DNA from: Caulobacteraceae bacterium | GTDB lineage: Bacteria > Pseudomonadota > Alphaproteobacteria > Caulobacterales > Caulobacteraceae | Direction of reading: 5' to 3' | Assembly: GCA_031291645.1 (NCBI GenBank) | Contig: JARLIQ010000104.1 | Coordinates: 1-62,749 of the forward strand | DNA length: 62,749 bases | Made by a program: the position numbers and the translations under genes | The notes under the pieces: generated by a model | Database searches by the model: none | Seen by the model: only the letters and a program-made list of their open reading frames with translations | What the model was told of the DNA's origin: nothing | Part shown: positions 43,264-52,536 of the stretch, one piece after another | Layout: each line of letters begins with the position of its first letter | How positions within the stretch are numbered: the stretch's first letter is position 1

Positions 43264-44781
43264 TCACGCCATCGCCAGGGCGGCGTCCTTGGGCAGGGGT
43301 TTGAGCATCAGGACCAGGGGGATCATCGCCAGTAGGGCGACGCCGAACACCCAGTAGAGGTCGGCGAAGGCCATCACCGTCGCCTGGCCGTGGATCTGGG
43401 CGTCCAGCGCCGGCGCGCCCAGCTGGCGCAGGGCGGCCTGGCCGCGCACCGAGTTGGTGCTGATCATCTCCGCCAGCCGCTCGGCGTGGAAGGTGGTGCG
43501 CTGGTCCTGCAGGGTGGCCACCGCCGCCAGGCCGAACGAGCCGCCGAGGTTCCGGGCCGCGTTGAACAGGCCGGACGCGTCCTCGGCCAGCTCCTGCGCC
43601 ACCGAGCTCGTGGCCGCCTGGTTGAGGAACAGCATGGAGAAGAACTGGGCGAAGCCGCGCAGCACCTGGGGCCAGAAGAACTGCGGCCCGGCGCTGTCGG
43701 CGGTCAGGCTGGCGTCGAGGAAACAGCTCAGCGCATAGAGCAGGAGCCCGCCGGCGATGGCCAGGCGCAGGTCCACCACCCGCACGAGGATGGGGAAGAA
43801 GGCCAGCATGATGATGGTCGGCACGCCGCTGATCATGGTCACGTCACCCGCCTGTTCGGCGTTGTAGCCGGGCACGGCGGCGAGAAACTGGGGGATGATG
43901 TAGAGGATGCCGTAGAGGGCCGCGCCGACCATCAGGCTCATCAGGAAGACACTGCCGAAACTGCGCTCGAACAGGATGCGCAGCTGGATCACCGGCCGCT
44001 TGGCGAAGATCTGGCCGGCGATGAGCAGGCCGAAGCCGAACAGCGAGACCAGGCTGAGCTGGATGATCATGGCGGATTCGAACCAGCGCTCGCGCTGGCC
44101 CTCCTCCAGCACCACGGTCAGCCCGCCCAGGCCCAGTGTCAGGCCCGCGATGCCCAGCCAGTCCGCCTCCAGGAACATGTCCAGGCGGGGACGCTGGCGC
44201 GGCAGGAACAGCAGCAGCAGGGCGCAGAGGGCGACGCCGATCGGCAGGTTCAGGAAGAAGGCGTAGTGCCAGCTGACGTTCTCGGTCAGCCAGCCGCCGA
44301 TCACCGGGCCCAGCACCGGCCCCAGCACCGCCGTCATGCCGAACAGGGCGATGCCCACCGGCTGTTCGCGGGGCGGCAGGCGGGTGCCGACGATGGTCAG
44401 GGCCATGGGGATCATGGCGCCGCCGGTGAAGCCCTGGCCGATGCGCCCGATGATCATCTGGGGCAGGTCGTGGGCCACCCCGCACATCATCGAGAACACC
44501 GTGAACAGGCTGGCGACGATCAGCAGGAAGCTTCGCAGGCCGAAGATGCGCTCGAACCAGCCGGCCATCGGGATCATCACGATCTCGGCCACCAGGTAGG
44601 CGGTGGAGATCCAGGTGCCCTCGCCGCCGCTGGCCCCGATCTCGCCCTGGATGGTGGGCAGGGAGGCGTTGACGATCGAGGTGTCCAGCGTCGCCATCAG
44701 GGCGCCGATGGTGCCGGCGGCGACCGCCAGCCAGGCGGCGGCGTCGGCCTTGGGGGGCAGGGCGGCGGAGGCCTGGCTCAT
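43264..44781 (-). CDS. emrB: DHA2-family MFS multidrug efflux permease (EmrB-like)
   Basis: 505-aa inner-membrane protein with 14 predicted helices. MFS motif A-like GWFERIFGLRSFLL after helix 2, motif C GMTAVLGPVLGPVIGGWL (antiporter signature) in helix 5, and DTSIVNASLPTIQGEIG in helix 1, typical of the EmrB/QacA group. Exports hydrophobic toxic compounds by proton antiport through EmrA and the outer-membrane NodT channel. ATG 44781 overlaps the emrA stop (ATGA), so translation is coupled. Confidence 0.93.
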   Translation of the reverse strand: MSQASAALPPKADAAAWLAVAAGTIGALMATLDTSIVNASLPTIQGEIGASGGEGTWISTAYLVAEIVMIPMAGWFERIFGLRSFLLIVASLFTVFSMMCGVAHDLPQMIIGRIGQGFTGGAMIPMALTIVGTRLPPREQPVGIALFGMTAVLGPVLGPVIGGWLTENVSWHYAFFLNLPIGVALCALLLLFLPRQRPRLDMFLEADWLGIAGLTLGLGGLTVVLEEGQRERWFESAMIIQLSLVSLFGFGLLIAGQIFAKRPVIQLRILFERSFGSVFLMSLMVGAALYGILYIIPQFLAAVPGYNAEQAGDVTMISGVPTIIMLAFFPILVRVVDLRLAIAGGLLLYALSCFLDASLTADSAGPQFFWPQVLRGFAQFFSMLFLNQAATSSVAQELAEDASGLFNAARNLGGSFGLAAVATLQDQRTTFHAERLAEMISTNSVRGQAALRQLGAPALDAQIHGQATVMAFADLYWVFGVALLAMIPLVLMLKPLPKDAALAMA

Positions 44782-45884
44782 CGCCGGTCGCCCTTGGCCA
44801 GGGTGTCGACCGAGGCCTCGACCGACAGGCCGGGCAGGAGGCGCGCGCGCAGCGCCGGGTCGGCGTCGATGCGGATGCGCACGGGCACGCGCTGGACGAT
44901 CTTGGTGAAGTTGCCGGTCGCGTTGTTGGCCGGGATCAGCGCGAACTGGGCGCCGGTGCCGGGGGCGAAGCTGTCGACCACGCCGTGCAGGGTTTGGCCG
45001 CCGAGGGCGTCGACCTTGATCGTCGCCGGCTGTCCGATCCGCATGCGGGCAAGCTGGGTCTCCTTGAAGTTGGCTACCAGATAGACCGACTGGACCGGGA
45101 CGACGGTCATCATCGGGGTTCCGGGCTGGAGGAACTGGCCGGGGCGCACGCTCCGGTCGCCGATCCGTCCGGCGATGCTGGCGCGCACCACGGTGTCGTC
45201 GACGTTGAGCCTGGCCTGGCGGACCTGGGCGCTGGCCTGCTCGATCTGGGCCGTCGCCACGGCGATCTGGGCGTGCAGGGTGTCGATCTGGCGGCGGGCG
45301 GCGAGCAGCTGGGCGGCCGCCTCGGCGCTCTGGGCCTGCGCCTGGTCGCTGTTCTGGCGCAGCTGGTCGAGGTGTTCGCCGGTCTCCGCGCCGGTCTTGG
45401 CCAGCGGACCGTAGCGGTCGACCTGATGGGCGGCGAAGGCGGCGCTGGTGTGGGCGGCTTCGAGCCGGGCCTGGGCCTGGGCCACCTGGGCTTCCTGCTG
45501 GCGGATCTGGGCCTGGGCCTGGGCGATGCTGGCCTGGCCCTGGTCGACCTGGGCCTGGGCCTGGTCCAGCTGGGCCTGGGGTTCGCGCGCCTCGATCCGC
45601 ACCAGGGGCTGGCCGGCGGCGACCGTCTGGTTGTCGCTCACCAGCACCGCCTCGACATAGCCGCCGACGCGCGGCGAGACAGTCACCTGGTCGGCCTGTA
45701 GGAAGGCGTCGTTCGTGCTCTGAATGAACCGTCCCCGCGTCTCCCACTGGAACCATGTCGCTCCGAGCGCCAGAACGATGGCCAGGCCGCCGACGGCCAA
45801 TCCCCGCCGCACCGCGGGGCGCTCCAGGGGCGAGGGCCTGGCCGCTTCGGACGCGGACTCCGGGCCGGACTCTGGACTGGACAT
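44778..45884 (-). CDS. emrA: HlyD-type periplasmic adaptor (EmrA-like)
   Basis: 368 aa. One N-terminal membrane helix (GLAVGGLAIVLALGATWF), then a lipoyl/barrel-sandwich domain (STNDAFLQADQVTVSPRVGGYVEAVLV) split by a long coiled coil rich in QAQ repeats (about residues 100-200), and a beta-barrel end (NFKETQLARMRIGQPATIKVDALGG). Bridges EmrB to the NodT channel. ATG 45884 has AGGAAG upstream. Divergent from the TetR gene over a 17-bp palindrome (45900-45916). Confidence 0.92.
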   Translation of the reverse strand: MSSPESGPESASEAARPSPLERPAVRRGLAVGGLAIVLALGATWFQWETRGRFIQSTNDAFLQADQVTVSPRVGGYVEAVLVSDNQTVAAGQPLVRIEAREPQAQLDQAQAQVDQGQASIAQAQAQIRQQEAQVAQAQARLEAAHTSAAFAAHQVDRYGPLAKTGAETGEHLDQLRQNSDQAQAQSAEAAAQLLAARRQIDTLHAQIAVATAQIEQASAQVRQARLNVDDTVVRASIAGRIGDRSVRPGQFLQPGTPMMTVVPVQSVYLVANFKETQLARMRIGQPATIKVDALGGQTLHGVVDSFAPGTGAQFALIPANNATGNFTKIVQRVPVRIRIDADPALRARLLPGLSVEASVDTLAKGDRR

Positions 45885-45899
45885 GGGGCTTCCTATATA

Positions 45900-45916
45900 A
45901 ACGAGACCGTCTCGTT
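45900..45916. promoter_or_regulatory. TetR operator between emrA and tetR
   Basis: AACGAGAC C GTCTCGTT: perfect 8-1-8 palindrome in the 100-bp divergent promoter, 16 bp upstream of the emrA start and next to a TATATAAA run. AcrR/TetR efflux repressors bind such sites; almost certainly the binding site of the adjacent TetR. Confidence 0.75.
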
Positions 45917-45984
45917 CACATAAGGGACGGGTGCGAAGCACGCAAGGCGCCGCACTGCAACAAAAGACGATCGGAGGATGCCGG

Positions 45985-46623
45985 ATGATCGAGAAGCCTC
46001 GCCGCCAGGGGCGGCCGGACCAGCAGGGCTCGGAGGAGATCTTCCGGCATATCCTGGATACGGCCGCGCGCCTGTTCGTCGAGCAGGGCTACGCCGCGAC
46101 CTCGCTCGAGCAGGTGGCCGCCGAAGCCGGCTCGGGCAAACAGACCATCTACCGCCGGTTCACCTCCAAGGAGGGGCTGTTCATGGCGGTGATCGACCAG
46201 CGCTGCGAAGCCCTGCTGGAGGCCGCCGCCGCCGCCGAGGCGATCGCGGCCGATCCGCTCGAAGCGCTGAAGATCACCTGCCGTACGCTGCTGGATTTCG
46301 CCCTGCTGCCGGAAAAGATCGACTTCCTGCACATGCTGGTCGCCGAGTTGCGGCGGTTTCCCGAACTGGCCGACTATGCCGCCAAGAGCAGTTTCGAGCC
46401 GTTCGAGGTCGCCATGAAGCGCCTGCTGGACGCGGCGATCGCCCGGGGGCAGTTGCGGGCCGACGAGGACGGCCAGATGCTGCACGCCCTTCTGGGCCTA
46501 GTCACCGGCTGGGCGTTCCAGCGCACCATCCTCGGCATGCCGCTGTTCTCGGGCGAAGCCGAGAAGAACGCCTTCTTCGAGTCCGCCTGGCGGCTGTTCC
46601 TGGAGGGCGCGGCGCGGCGCTAG
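45985..46623 (+). CDS. TetR/AcrR-family repressor of the efflux operon
   Basis: 212 aa. HTH region ILDTAARLFVEQGYAATSLEQVAAEAG followed by SGKQTIYRRFTSKEGLFMAV (recognition helix), then a C-terminal helical ligand domain of the AefR/AcrR-C type (AFQRTILGMPLFSGEAEKNAFFESAW). ATG 45985 has GGAGG upstream. Likely represses emrAB-nodT until an exported compound binds. Its TAG stop overlaps the convergent MarR stop: both use the palindromic CTAG at 46620-46623. Confidence 0.92.
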   Translation: MIEKPRRQGRPDQQGSEEIFRHILDTAARLFVEQGYAATSLEQVAAEAGSGKQTIYRRFTSKEGLFMAVIDQRCEALLEAAAAAEAIAADPLEALKITCRTLLDFALLPEKIDFLHMLVAELRRFPELADYAAKSSFEPFEVAMKRLLDAAIARGQLRADEDGQMLHALLGLVTGWAFQRTILGMPLFSGEAEKNAFFESAWRLFLEGAARR

Positions 46624-47081
46624 ATCTGTTTGGCGTCGGCCTCGTCGGCCTCGAACTCGGCCATGGGCGGGCCCCAGTCGGCGGCCAGGGCTTCGCGCAG
46701 GGCTTCGAGGCGCTCGGGGCCGATGCGCCGGGCCAACTCCTCGCACATCAGCCGCGTCGCCCGCCGGGCGTGTTCGCGCATCTTGGCGCCCTGCTCGCTG
46801 ATCACCACGATCTTGGAGCGGCGGTCCTGCGGATCGTCGGCCAGCTCAAGAAGCCCGATCTCGACCATGCCGTTGATGGTGGTGTGCACAGCCTGGCGCG
46901 TCACGCCCAGGGCGCGGGCGATGTCCGACGGGCGGGTGACGCCCAACACCACATTGACCATCACCATGGACTGAGGCCGCGTCACGCTGGGCCAGCCCTT
47001 CTGGCGAAGATAGTTCTGCAGGCCCTCGTCGAACCAGAAAAAACCCTGCAGCATCGGGACGATCAAATAGGCGCTGTCCAT
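46620..47081 (-). CDS. MarR-family transcriptional regulator
   Basis: 153 aa. Winged helix: VTRPSDIARALGVTRQAVHTTINGMVEIGLLELADDPQDRRSKIVVISEQG, the wing DDPQDRRSKIV being diagnostic. Long N-terminal helix (IVPMLQGFFWFDEGLQNYLRQKGW) for dimerisation. ATG 47081 preferred; GTG 47120 gives 166 aa. Divergent from the SDR gene at 47216, so it likely regulates the SDR-quinone oxidoreductase-hydratase operon. Confidence 0.88.
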   Translation of the reverse strand: MDSAYLIVPMLQGFFWFDEGLQNYLRQKGWPSVTRPQSMVMVNVVLGVTRPSDIARALGVTRQAVHTTINGMVEIGLLELADDPQDRRSKIVVISEQGAKMREHARRATRLMCEELARRIGPERLEALREALAADWGPPMAEFEADEADAKQI

Positions 47082-47215
47082 ACGGCCCTTTCGAAACCAA
47101 TCGGGCGGCAGCTTAACCACGCTCTAGGCTGCGGTCGATCAGGCCTTGGCGCCGCGTGTCGCGAATGCCAACCAGACGGGCGCCGAGCGGGAACAGCGGG
47201 CGGGGAGGTGAGGCG

Positions 47216-48007
47216 ATGGACGGCGGGCGGTTTGCGGACAAGGTGGCGGTGATCACCGGCGGCGCGTCGGGCATCGGGGCGGCGACGGCGCGGCTTCTGG
47301 TTCGGGAAGGCGCCGCGGTGGTGATCGCCGACCTCAACGAAGAGCTCGGCCACGCCCTGGTCGACCAACTGGGCGACGAGCAGGCGATGTTCCACCGCAC
47401 CGACGTCGCGGACCGGGTCGAGGTCGAGACCCTGATCGAGCAGGCCATCCGCCGCTTCACCCGTATCGACGTGCTGTTCAACAACGCCGGTATTGGCTGT
47501 TTCGGCGAGACGCCGGATCTGGACCCGGAGACCTGGAGCCGGGTCATCGCCATCGACCTCAATTCGGTGTTCTACGCCTGCCGCGCGGCGATCCCGCACA
47601 TGCGCCGCACTGGCGGCGGGGCGATCGTCAACACCGCCTCGATCTCGGGCCTGGCGGGCGACTACGCCTTCACCGCCTACAACGCGGCCAAGGGGGCGGT
47701 GATCAACTACACCCGCGCCCTGGCCATCGACCACGCCAAGGACAACATCCGGGTCAACGCCCTGTGCCCCGGCCTGATCGACACCCCGCTGACCTCCGGC
47801 GCCAAGCAGATGTCCGGCCTGTTCGAGGCCTGGATCGACGCCGTGCCGATGAAGCGCGCCGGAACGCCCGAGGAGATGGCCAAGGTGGTCGCCTTCCTCG
47901 CCTCGGACGAGGCGTCCTACGTCACCGGCTCGATCATCGTCGCCGACGGCGGCAAGACGGCCCACACCGGTCAGCCGGACCTGCGCCGGTTCCTGCCGGG
48001 AGCGTGA
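47216..48007 (+). CDS. Short-chain dehydrogenase/reductase (classical SDR)
   Basis: 263 aa. TGGASGIG cofactor loop near residue 14, DLN after beta-2 suggesting NAD(H) use, NNAG, TASISGLAG (Ser) and YNAAK (Tyr, Lys): complete active site. The ending ASYVTGSIIVADGG is typical of classical SDRs acting on 3-hydroxyacyl-CoA, steroids or sugars. ATG 47216 with GGGAGGTGAGG upstream; a longer open frame to 47156 is not supported. First gene of a likely three-gene operon. Confidence 0.9.
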   Translation: MDGGRFADKVAVITGGASGIGAATARLLVREGAAVVIADLNEELGHALVDQLGDEQAMFHRTDVADRVEVETLIEQAIRRFTRIDVLFNNAGIGCFGETPDLDPETWSRVIAIDLNSVFYACRAAIPHMRRTGGGAIVNTASISGLAGDYAFTAYNAAKGAVINYTRALAIDHAKDNIRVNALCPGLIDTPLTSGAKQMSGLFEAWIDAVPMKRAGTPEEMAKVVAFLASDEASYVTGSIIVADGGKTAHTGQPDLRRFLPGA

Positions 48008-48009
48008 CG

Positions 48010-48984
48010 ATGAAAGCCCTGCAAGCCGAGGCCCTGGCCTCGATCGACGACTATCGCGAGGTCGACCTGCCGGTCCCCGAGCCGGCCGCCGGCCAGGCGC
48101 GGATCAACGTCGCCGCCTGCGGGGTCGGCTACGTCGACGCCCTGGTCTCGCTCGGCCGCTACCAGGTCAAGCCGCCCCTGCCTCACATTCCCGGCGGCGA
48201 GGTCGGCGGGACGGTCGATGCGATCGGGCCCGGCGTGGAGCGGCTGAAGATCGGTCAGAGGGTGATGGCCCAGGTCGGCGGCGGCTTCGCCGAATACGCC
48301 CTGGCGCCGGCGGCCGGCGTCGTTCCGATCCCCGAGCCGATGAGCTTCGAACAGGCGGCGGGCTTCCGGATCAACTACCTGACCGCCCTTCATGGCCTGC
48401 GCGACCGGGCGGTGATCGCGCCGGGCGAGCGGCTGCTGGTCATCGGCGCCGCCGGCGGGGTGGGGACGGCGGCGGTCCAGGTCGGCCGCGCGCTCGGCGC
48501 CGAGGTGATCGCCGCCGCCTCCAGCGAGGAGAAGCGGGCCTTCGCCCTGGCCCACGGCGCCTCGGCCGTCATCGACACGGCGCCGGAGGGCTGGCGCGAC
48601 CGTCTCAAGACGCTGACCGGGGGCAAGGGCGTCGACGTGGTGTTCGATCCGGTCTGCGGGCCACTGTTCGAGCCGGCTTTCCGCCAGCTCGCCTGGCGCG
48701 GGCGCCACCTGGTGGTCGGCTTCGCCGGCGGCCCGATCCCGGCGCTGCCCGCCAACCTGCCGCTGATGAAGGGCGCGGGCCTGATCGGGGTCGACGTGCG
48801 CCAGTTCGGTCTGTTCGAGCCGGGGCGGATGGCCGATCGGCTGAGCGAACTCCTGGCCTGGGTGGCGGACGGGCGACTGGTCCCGCCGGTCGGCCGCGTC
48901 TTTTCCTTCGCCGAGGCGGCCGAGGCCCTGAGCTTTGCGCTCAGCGGCGCGGGAACCGGCAAGACGATCCTCAAGCTGGGCTGA
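48010..48984 (+). CDS. NADPH:quinone oxidoreductase-like MDR protein
   Basis: 324 aa. Medium-chain reductase fold: PHIPGGEVGGTVDAIGPGVERLKIGQRVMAQ in the GroES-like part and VIGAAGGVGTAAVQVGRALGAEVIAAASSEEK for NADPH binding (AxxGGVG). No zinc ligands, as in QOR/zeta-crystallin and the acryloyl-CoA reductase-like group. Starts 2 bp after the SDR stop, so co-translated. Probably reduces a quinone or an enone/enoyl-CoA. Confidence 0.9.
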   Translation: MKALQAEALASIDDYREVDLPVPEPAAGQARINVAACGVGYVDALVSLGRYQVKPPLPHIPGGEVGGTVDAIGPGVERLKIGQRVMAQVGGGFAEYALAPAAGVVPIPEPMSFEQAAGFRINYLTALHGLRDRAVIAPGERLLVIGAAGGVGTAAVQVGRALGAEVIAAASSEEKRAFALAHGASAVIDTAPEGWRDRLKTLTGGKGVDVVFDPVCGPLFEPAFRQLAWRGRHLVVGFAGGPIPALPANLPLMKGAGLIGVDVRQFGLFEPGRMADRLSELLAWVADGRLVPPVGRVFSFAEAAEALSFALSGAGTGKTILKLG

Positions 48985-49054
48985 CCCCGCCCGGCCTGGA
49001 CAGCCGGCCCGCTTCGTCGGCCAATGGCGGCCAACAGAGAACGGGAGGATGCCG

Positions 49055-49807
49055 ATGGGCGAACTGGTCATCCGCGAGGACAAGGACGGCGCGGCCAGCC
49101 TCTACCTCAACCGGCCGGAGAAGCTGAACGCGCTGAACATCGACCTCTTCCGCGCGCTGGAGGCCCAGGTCGAACGGCTGGAGGGCGAGACCGAAACCAT
49201 CGGCCTCGTCATCGTGCGCGGCGCTGGGCGCTGCTTTTCCGCCGGCCACGACCTGGCCGACATCGCCGCGGGCGAGCGGCCGCCCAGGCCGAACTTCCAG
49301 GCCGGGGTGATCGAGCGCCTGGCCAACCTGCCCCAGCCGGTGATCTCGGCCGTGCATGGCCATTGCTACACAGGCGCGCTGGAACTGGCCCTGGCCGGCG
49401 ACATCGTCTTCGCCTCGCACAACGCCCGGTTCGCCGACACCCACGCCCGCTGGGCCCTGACGCCGGTCTGGGGCATGAGCCAGCGGCTGCCGCGGCGCGT
49501 CGGGACCTACAAGGCGCGCGAGATGATGTTCACCTGCAAGACCTATTCAGGGCCCGAGGCGGAGGCCATGGGGCTGGCCAACCTGTGCGTGGAGGACGAG
49601 GCGTTCGACGCCGAGCTGGAGGCGCTGGCCGGCGCCATCCTGGCCAATTCCTGGTTCAGCCACCGGGCCAACAAACGGCTGCTGCGCGACACCGACGGGA
49701 TGACGCTCGGCGCCGGTCTGGCTCACGAGGTGTTCCGCGGCGAGGGGCGGGGACCGGACATGGAGGAGAGGATCACCGGCTTTTCCGGCGCGCGGGCCAG
49801 GCGCTGA
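49055..49807 (+). CDS. Enoyl-CoA hydratase/isomerase family protein
   Basis: 250 aa. SLYLNRPEKLNALNI, CFSAGHDLADIAA (oxyanion hole) and HCYTGALELALAGDIVFAS, where ELALAGD carries the first catalytic glutamate. The second acidic position (ALTPVWGMSQRLPR) has no glutamate, so the protein may be a crotonase with altered chemistry. ATG 49055 with GGGAGG upstream; ATG 49049 also possible. Follows the SDR and QOR genes, giving a set for reduction or oxidation around a CoA thioester double bond. Confidence 0.88.
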   Translation: MGELVIREDKDGAASLYLNRPEKLNALNIDLFRALEAQVERLEGETETIGLVIVRGAGRCFSAGHDLADIAAGERPPRPNFQAGVIERLANLPQPVISAVHGHCYTGALELALAGDIVFASHNARFADTHARWALTPVWGMSQRLPRRVGTYKAREMMFTCKTYSGPEAEAMGLANLCVEDEAFDAELEALAGAILANSWFSHRANKRLLRDTDGMTLGAGLAHEVFRGEGRGPDMEERITGFSGARARR

Positions 49808-49817
49808 GGCCCGAAGG

Positions 49818-49841
49818 GGCGCCCCGCCGGAGCGGGGCGCC
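49818..49841. terminator. Bidirectional hairpin between hydratase and TonB receptor genes
   Basis: GGCGCCCCGC cgga GCGGGGCGCC: perfect 10-bp stem with a 4-nt loop, between convergent stops. No T-run, but the GC stem and position fit an intrinsic-type or Rho-assisted bidirectional terminator. Confidence 0.65.
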
Positions 49842-49851
49842 ATAAGCAAGG

Positions 49852-52056
49852 CTAGTACTTGGCGATCAGGGTCAGCTGCAGTTCGCGGCCGGCCTGGAAG
49901 GTGTAGAGGCCGCCGTTCAGGGAGGTGACCGAGCGCTTGTCGAACAGGTTGAAGCCCTGGAGCTTCACCTTGAAGTGGCCGAAGTCGTAGGCCGCCGAGG
50001 CGTCGACGCTGTCGTAGCCGGACATGTGCCGCGCGTCGTCGGAGATGTAGGCGCCCGACTGCTTGTAGGTCACCGACCCCTGCCACGGACCATGGTGGTA
50101 GATCACGCCGGAGGCGTCGGTCCACTTCGGCGCGTTGGCCAGTTCACCGCCCTTGGTCGGCTTGCTCCCGGCCGCGGTGGCGATCTGCTCGGCGCTGTTC
50201 AGTGAGCCGTTGGCGAACAGGGTCAGGCCGAAGCCGAAGGCGTAGGCGACCTCGCCTTCGACGCCGCGGTATTCCGCCTTCCCGAGGTTGCAGTACGAAG
50301 CGTTCGCGCCGCTGCCGCAGGCCAGGTAGAGGTTCGAGGCGTCGATCCGATAGACGTCGGCGTCGGCGGTCACGTTCCCGTGCGTGAAGACCGTACCGGC
50401 CTGGTAGGTGGTCGTCGTTTCCGGCTTCAGGTCCTGAGTGTTCGCGCCGGCCGTATAGAGCGCGGACAGGGAGGGGATCAGGAAGCTGGTCGCGAACTGA
50501 CCGTAGACCGACCAGTCCGACCGGATCTTGTAGTTCACGGTCAGGAAGTACAGCGGGCTGGTATAGGTGTTGGTGGCGTAGAGCGACTGGTGCTTGGTGC
50601 CGCCCGCAACCTTCTCGGCCAGGGCGGCCACGCTCCGCGTGAAGTCCACGTACTTGAAGCCCGGTGAGATGCGCAGGGCGTCGGTCACGTGCCAGTCGAA
50701 GTCGGCGAAGACCTGCCACTGGTTCCAGTTCGAGCTTTCCAGCAGCTTGGCGTTCAGCGGGGCGGTCTTGTAGGCGTTGTCCGCGATGCCGCCCTGGGTC
50801 AGGTCGATGTAGAAGTTGTGGCGATCGGTCTTCGAGGATTCGACAAGGCCGCCGATCTTCAGGGTGCCGAACGACCACTCCTTGTTGATCCGGGTGATGT
50901 CGCCGTAGACCCGGTATTCATTGAGCTTGTCGTAGCCGCCGATGTCGGTGGACGGCAGCTTCGAGTTGTTCGGCGGCGACGTATTCGTCCCTCCGACCAG
51001 ACCCGTGATGTCGTTAGCTGCGATCGTCTTGTTCGAGTAGAAATAGGTATAAGGCTGTTCTTCCAGAGCGATCGATGGCGTGATCTGATATTTCAGGTCG
51101 ATGTATTCGAAATCGGTCTGCTTCTTCTGGTAGTTGAACTTGTAATAGTGCTCGTCGGTCGGGATGTTGGTCAGGGCGAAATCCTTGCCGTAGGCCTTGA
51201 CCTGATCCGCGGTTTCACCGGGGCCCGCGTCGGCCAGGTAGAATTTGGTCCATTCGTGCGCGGCGAAGAAGGTCAGGGTCGCCTTCTCGCCGATCGGCTG
51301 AACGTACTTGATCAGCTGGTTGAAGGCGTTGCCGCCGGAGTGGGACAACTCGCCGGCCGACCAGCGTTCGTCGAAGTTCAGCAGCAGCTTGCCGCCGCCC
51401 AGTTGCGAGATCGCACCGGAGTTGATGGTGGTGACCGCCGCCTCGGTGTCATAGGAGCCGTAGGTCACCTTCTGCACGACGCCGAAGCGCTCGGTCGGTT
51501 CCTGCGAGAAATAGTGGATCGCGCCGCCGAAGTTGGCCTGGCCCATGTCGCCGGCCGCACCGGGACCGCGGTCGACCACCGCCGCGCCGATCGTCGAGGA
51601 CGGCCAGTAGGAGGCCGCGTGGTGGGTCGGGTCGTTGGTGTCGCCGAACGAGATGCCGTCGTAGGTGATGTTGAACTGGCCATCTTGGAAGCCGCGCATC
51701 GTCACCTTGTTGTACTCGCCGACGCCGCCGCCGTTGGAGGTGATGCCCGACATGCTGGGCGCGATGGTGACCACGGTGGTCCAACCGCCGACCTCGGGGG
51801 TGACCTGTTCGATATAGCTGCGGCTGATGATCGCCTCGGGCTGGGTCTGCTCCAGCGAGGCCTTGGCCGGCGCGGTCGCGGCGGCCTGGTTGCGTTCGGC
51901 CGTCACGATGACGTCCGAGACCTCGGTGCCTTCGGCGCCGGTCCCGGTCAGCGGGGCGGCGGTGGCCGCCAGGGCGGAGCCGGCGGCCAGCGCGGCGATG
52001 AGGGTGAGGGAGGCGCCAGCCATCAGGCGGGCGGAGAGGTGGGTGCGAACTGCCAT
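49852..52056 (-). CDS. TonB-dependent outer-membrane receptor
   Basis: 734 aa. Signal peptide ends near SALAAT (residue 30), TonB-box-like SDVIVTAERNQ at 47-57, plug (VTMRGFQDGQFNITYDGISFGD, VVDRGPGAAGDMG), then a barrel ending in GRELQLTLIAKY with a C-terminal aromatic. The plug contains the unusual DTNDPTHHAASYWPSS segment. ATG 52056 has GGGGA upstream. Ligand not predictable; it sits between acyl-CoA/oxidoreductase genes, without iron-uptake partners. Confidence 0.93.
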   Translation of the reverse strand: MAVRTHLSARLMAGASLTLIAALAAGSALAATAAPLTGTGAEGTEVSDVIVTAERNQAAATAPAKASLEQTQPEAIISRSYIEQVTPEVGGWTTVVTIAPSMSGITSNGGGVGEYNKVTMRGFQDGQFNITYDGISFGDTNDPTHHAASYWPSSTIGAAVVDRGPGAAGDMGQANFGGAIHYFSQEPTERFGVVQKVTYGSYDTEAAVTTINSGAISQLGGGKLLLNFDERWSAGELSHSGGNAFNQLIKYVQPIGEKATLTFFAAHEWTKFYLADAGPGETADQVKAYGKDFALTNIPTDEHYYKFNYQKKQTDFEYIDLKYQITPSIALEEQPYTYFYSNKTIAANDITGLVGGTNTSPPNNSKLPSTDIGGYDKLNEYRVYGDITRINKEWSFGTLKIGGLVESSKTDRHNFYIDLTQGGIADNAYKTAPLNAKLLESSNWNQWQVFADFDWHVTDALRISPGFKYVDFTRSVAALAEKVAGGTKHQSLYATNTYTSPLYFLTVNYKIRSDWSVYGQFATSFLIPSLSALYTAGANTQDLKPETTTTYQAGTVFTHGNVTADADVYRIDASNLYLACGSGANASYCNLGKAEYRGVEGEVAYAFGFGLTLFANGSLNSAEQIATAAGSKPTKGGELANAPKWTDASGVIYHHGPWQGSVTYKQSGAYISDDARHMSGYDSVDASAAYDFGHFKVKLQGFNLFDKRSVTSLNGGLYTFQAGRELQLTLIAKY

Positions 52057-52536
52057 GGATATCCCCGTTGTTGTCGTGGGGACGCCGCCGAAAGTTCGCG
52101 GCGCGAACGGCGCCGTTTCGACCCTTCGTCTCATGCTGGAGCAGGTCCGCCGGACCCGCGGGCCGAACCTGTCGACGCCCCCGCGGCGGCTGTTGCTCTT
52201 CAACGGGCCCGCTGACGAGTGAAGTTTATGCTTCGGTTCAGCAACAAAATCGTGAAATTCACGGCGGGTTCTGATCGTTCAGCGCTACTTTGTCGCCGCC
52301 GCAAGGGTTTTGGAATCGCATTGTTTCCATTGCGAAAAGTCTCTCGTGACGGAAGGCTCCGGGCTCGCCGCCGTGGCGGCCGGAGCGGCGCCCGGCCGGC
52401 GGGCGGGAGCCTGCGCGATCAAACGTTCTGGGCACGGATCAGCGGCGCGGGTCGCGCGCAAATAAACAGGCGCTGACGCGAGGGTTGTCCGTGGAGGCGG
52501 CGAATCCGGGCGTCCGGACTCAGCGGAGCGGCGCTC
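52057..52536. other. 480-bp intergenic region, TonB-receptor promoter
   Basis: Holds the promoter of the minus-strand receptor gene. A 13-bp palindrome CGTGAA A TTCACG is at 52251-52263, about 195 bp upstream of the receptor start, in an AT-richer section (52220-52340). I see no reading frame with convincing coding character in it. Confidence 0.5.
52251..52263. promoter_or_regulatory. 13-bp palindrome upstream of TonB receptor
   Basis: CGTGAA-A-TTCACG, perfect. Could be a regulator site for the receptor gene; distance from the start (195 bp) makes a direct repressor role less certain. Confidence 0.35.

Noticed and set aside
45440-45600. Repeated CTGGGC units resembling a tandem repeat
   Set aside because: They encode the QAQ-rich coiled coil of the EmrA protein, with varied codons; not a separate repeat element.
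43264-45756. 830-codon frame suggesting an extended EmrB
   Set aside because: The extra N-terminal part is the shifted frame of emrA; real EmrB starts at 44781.
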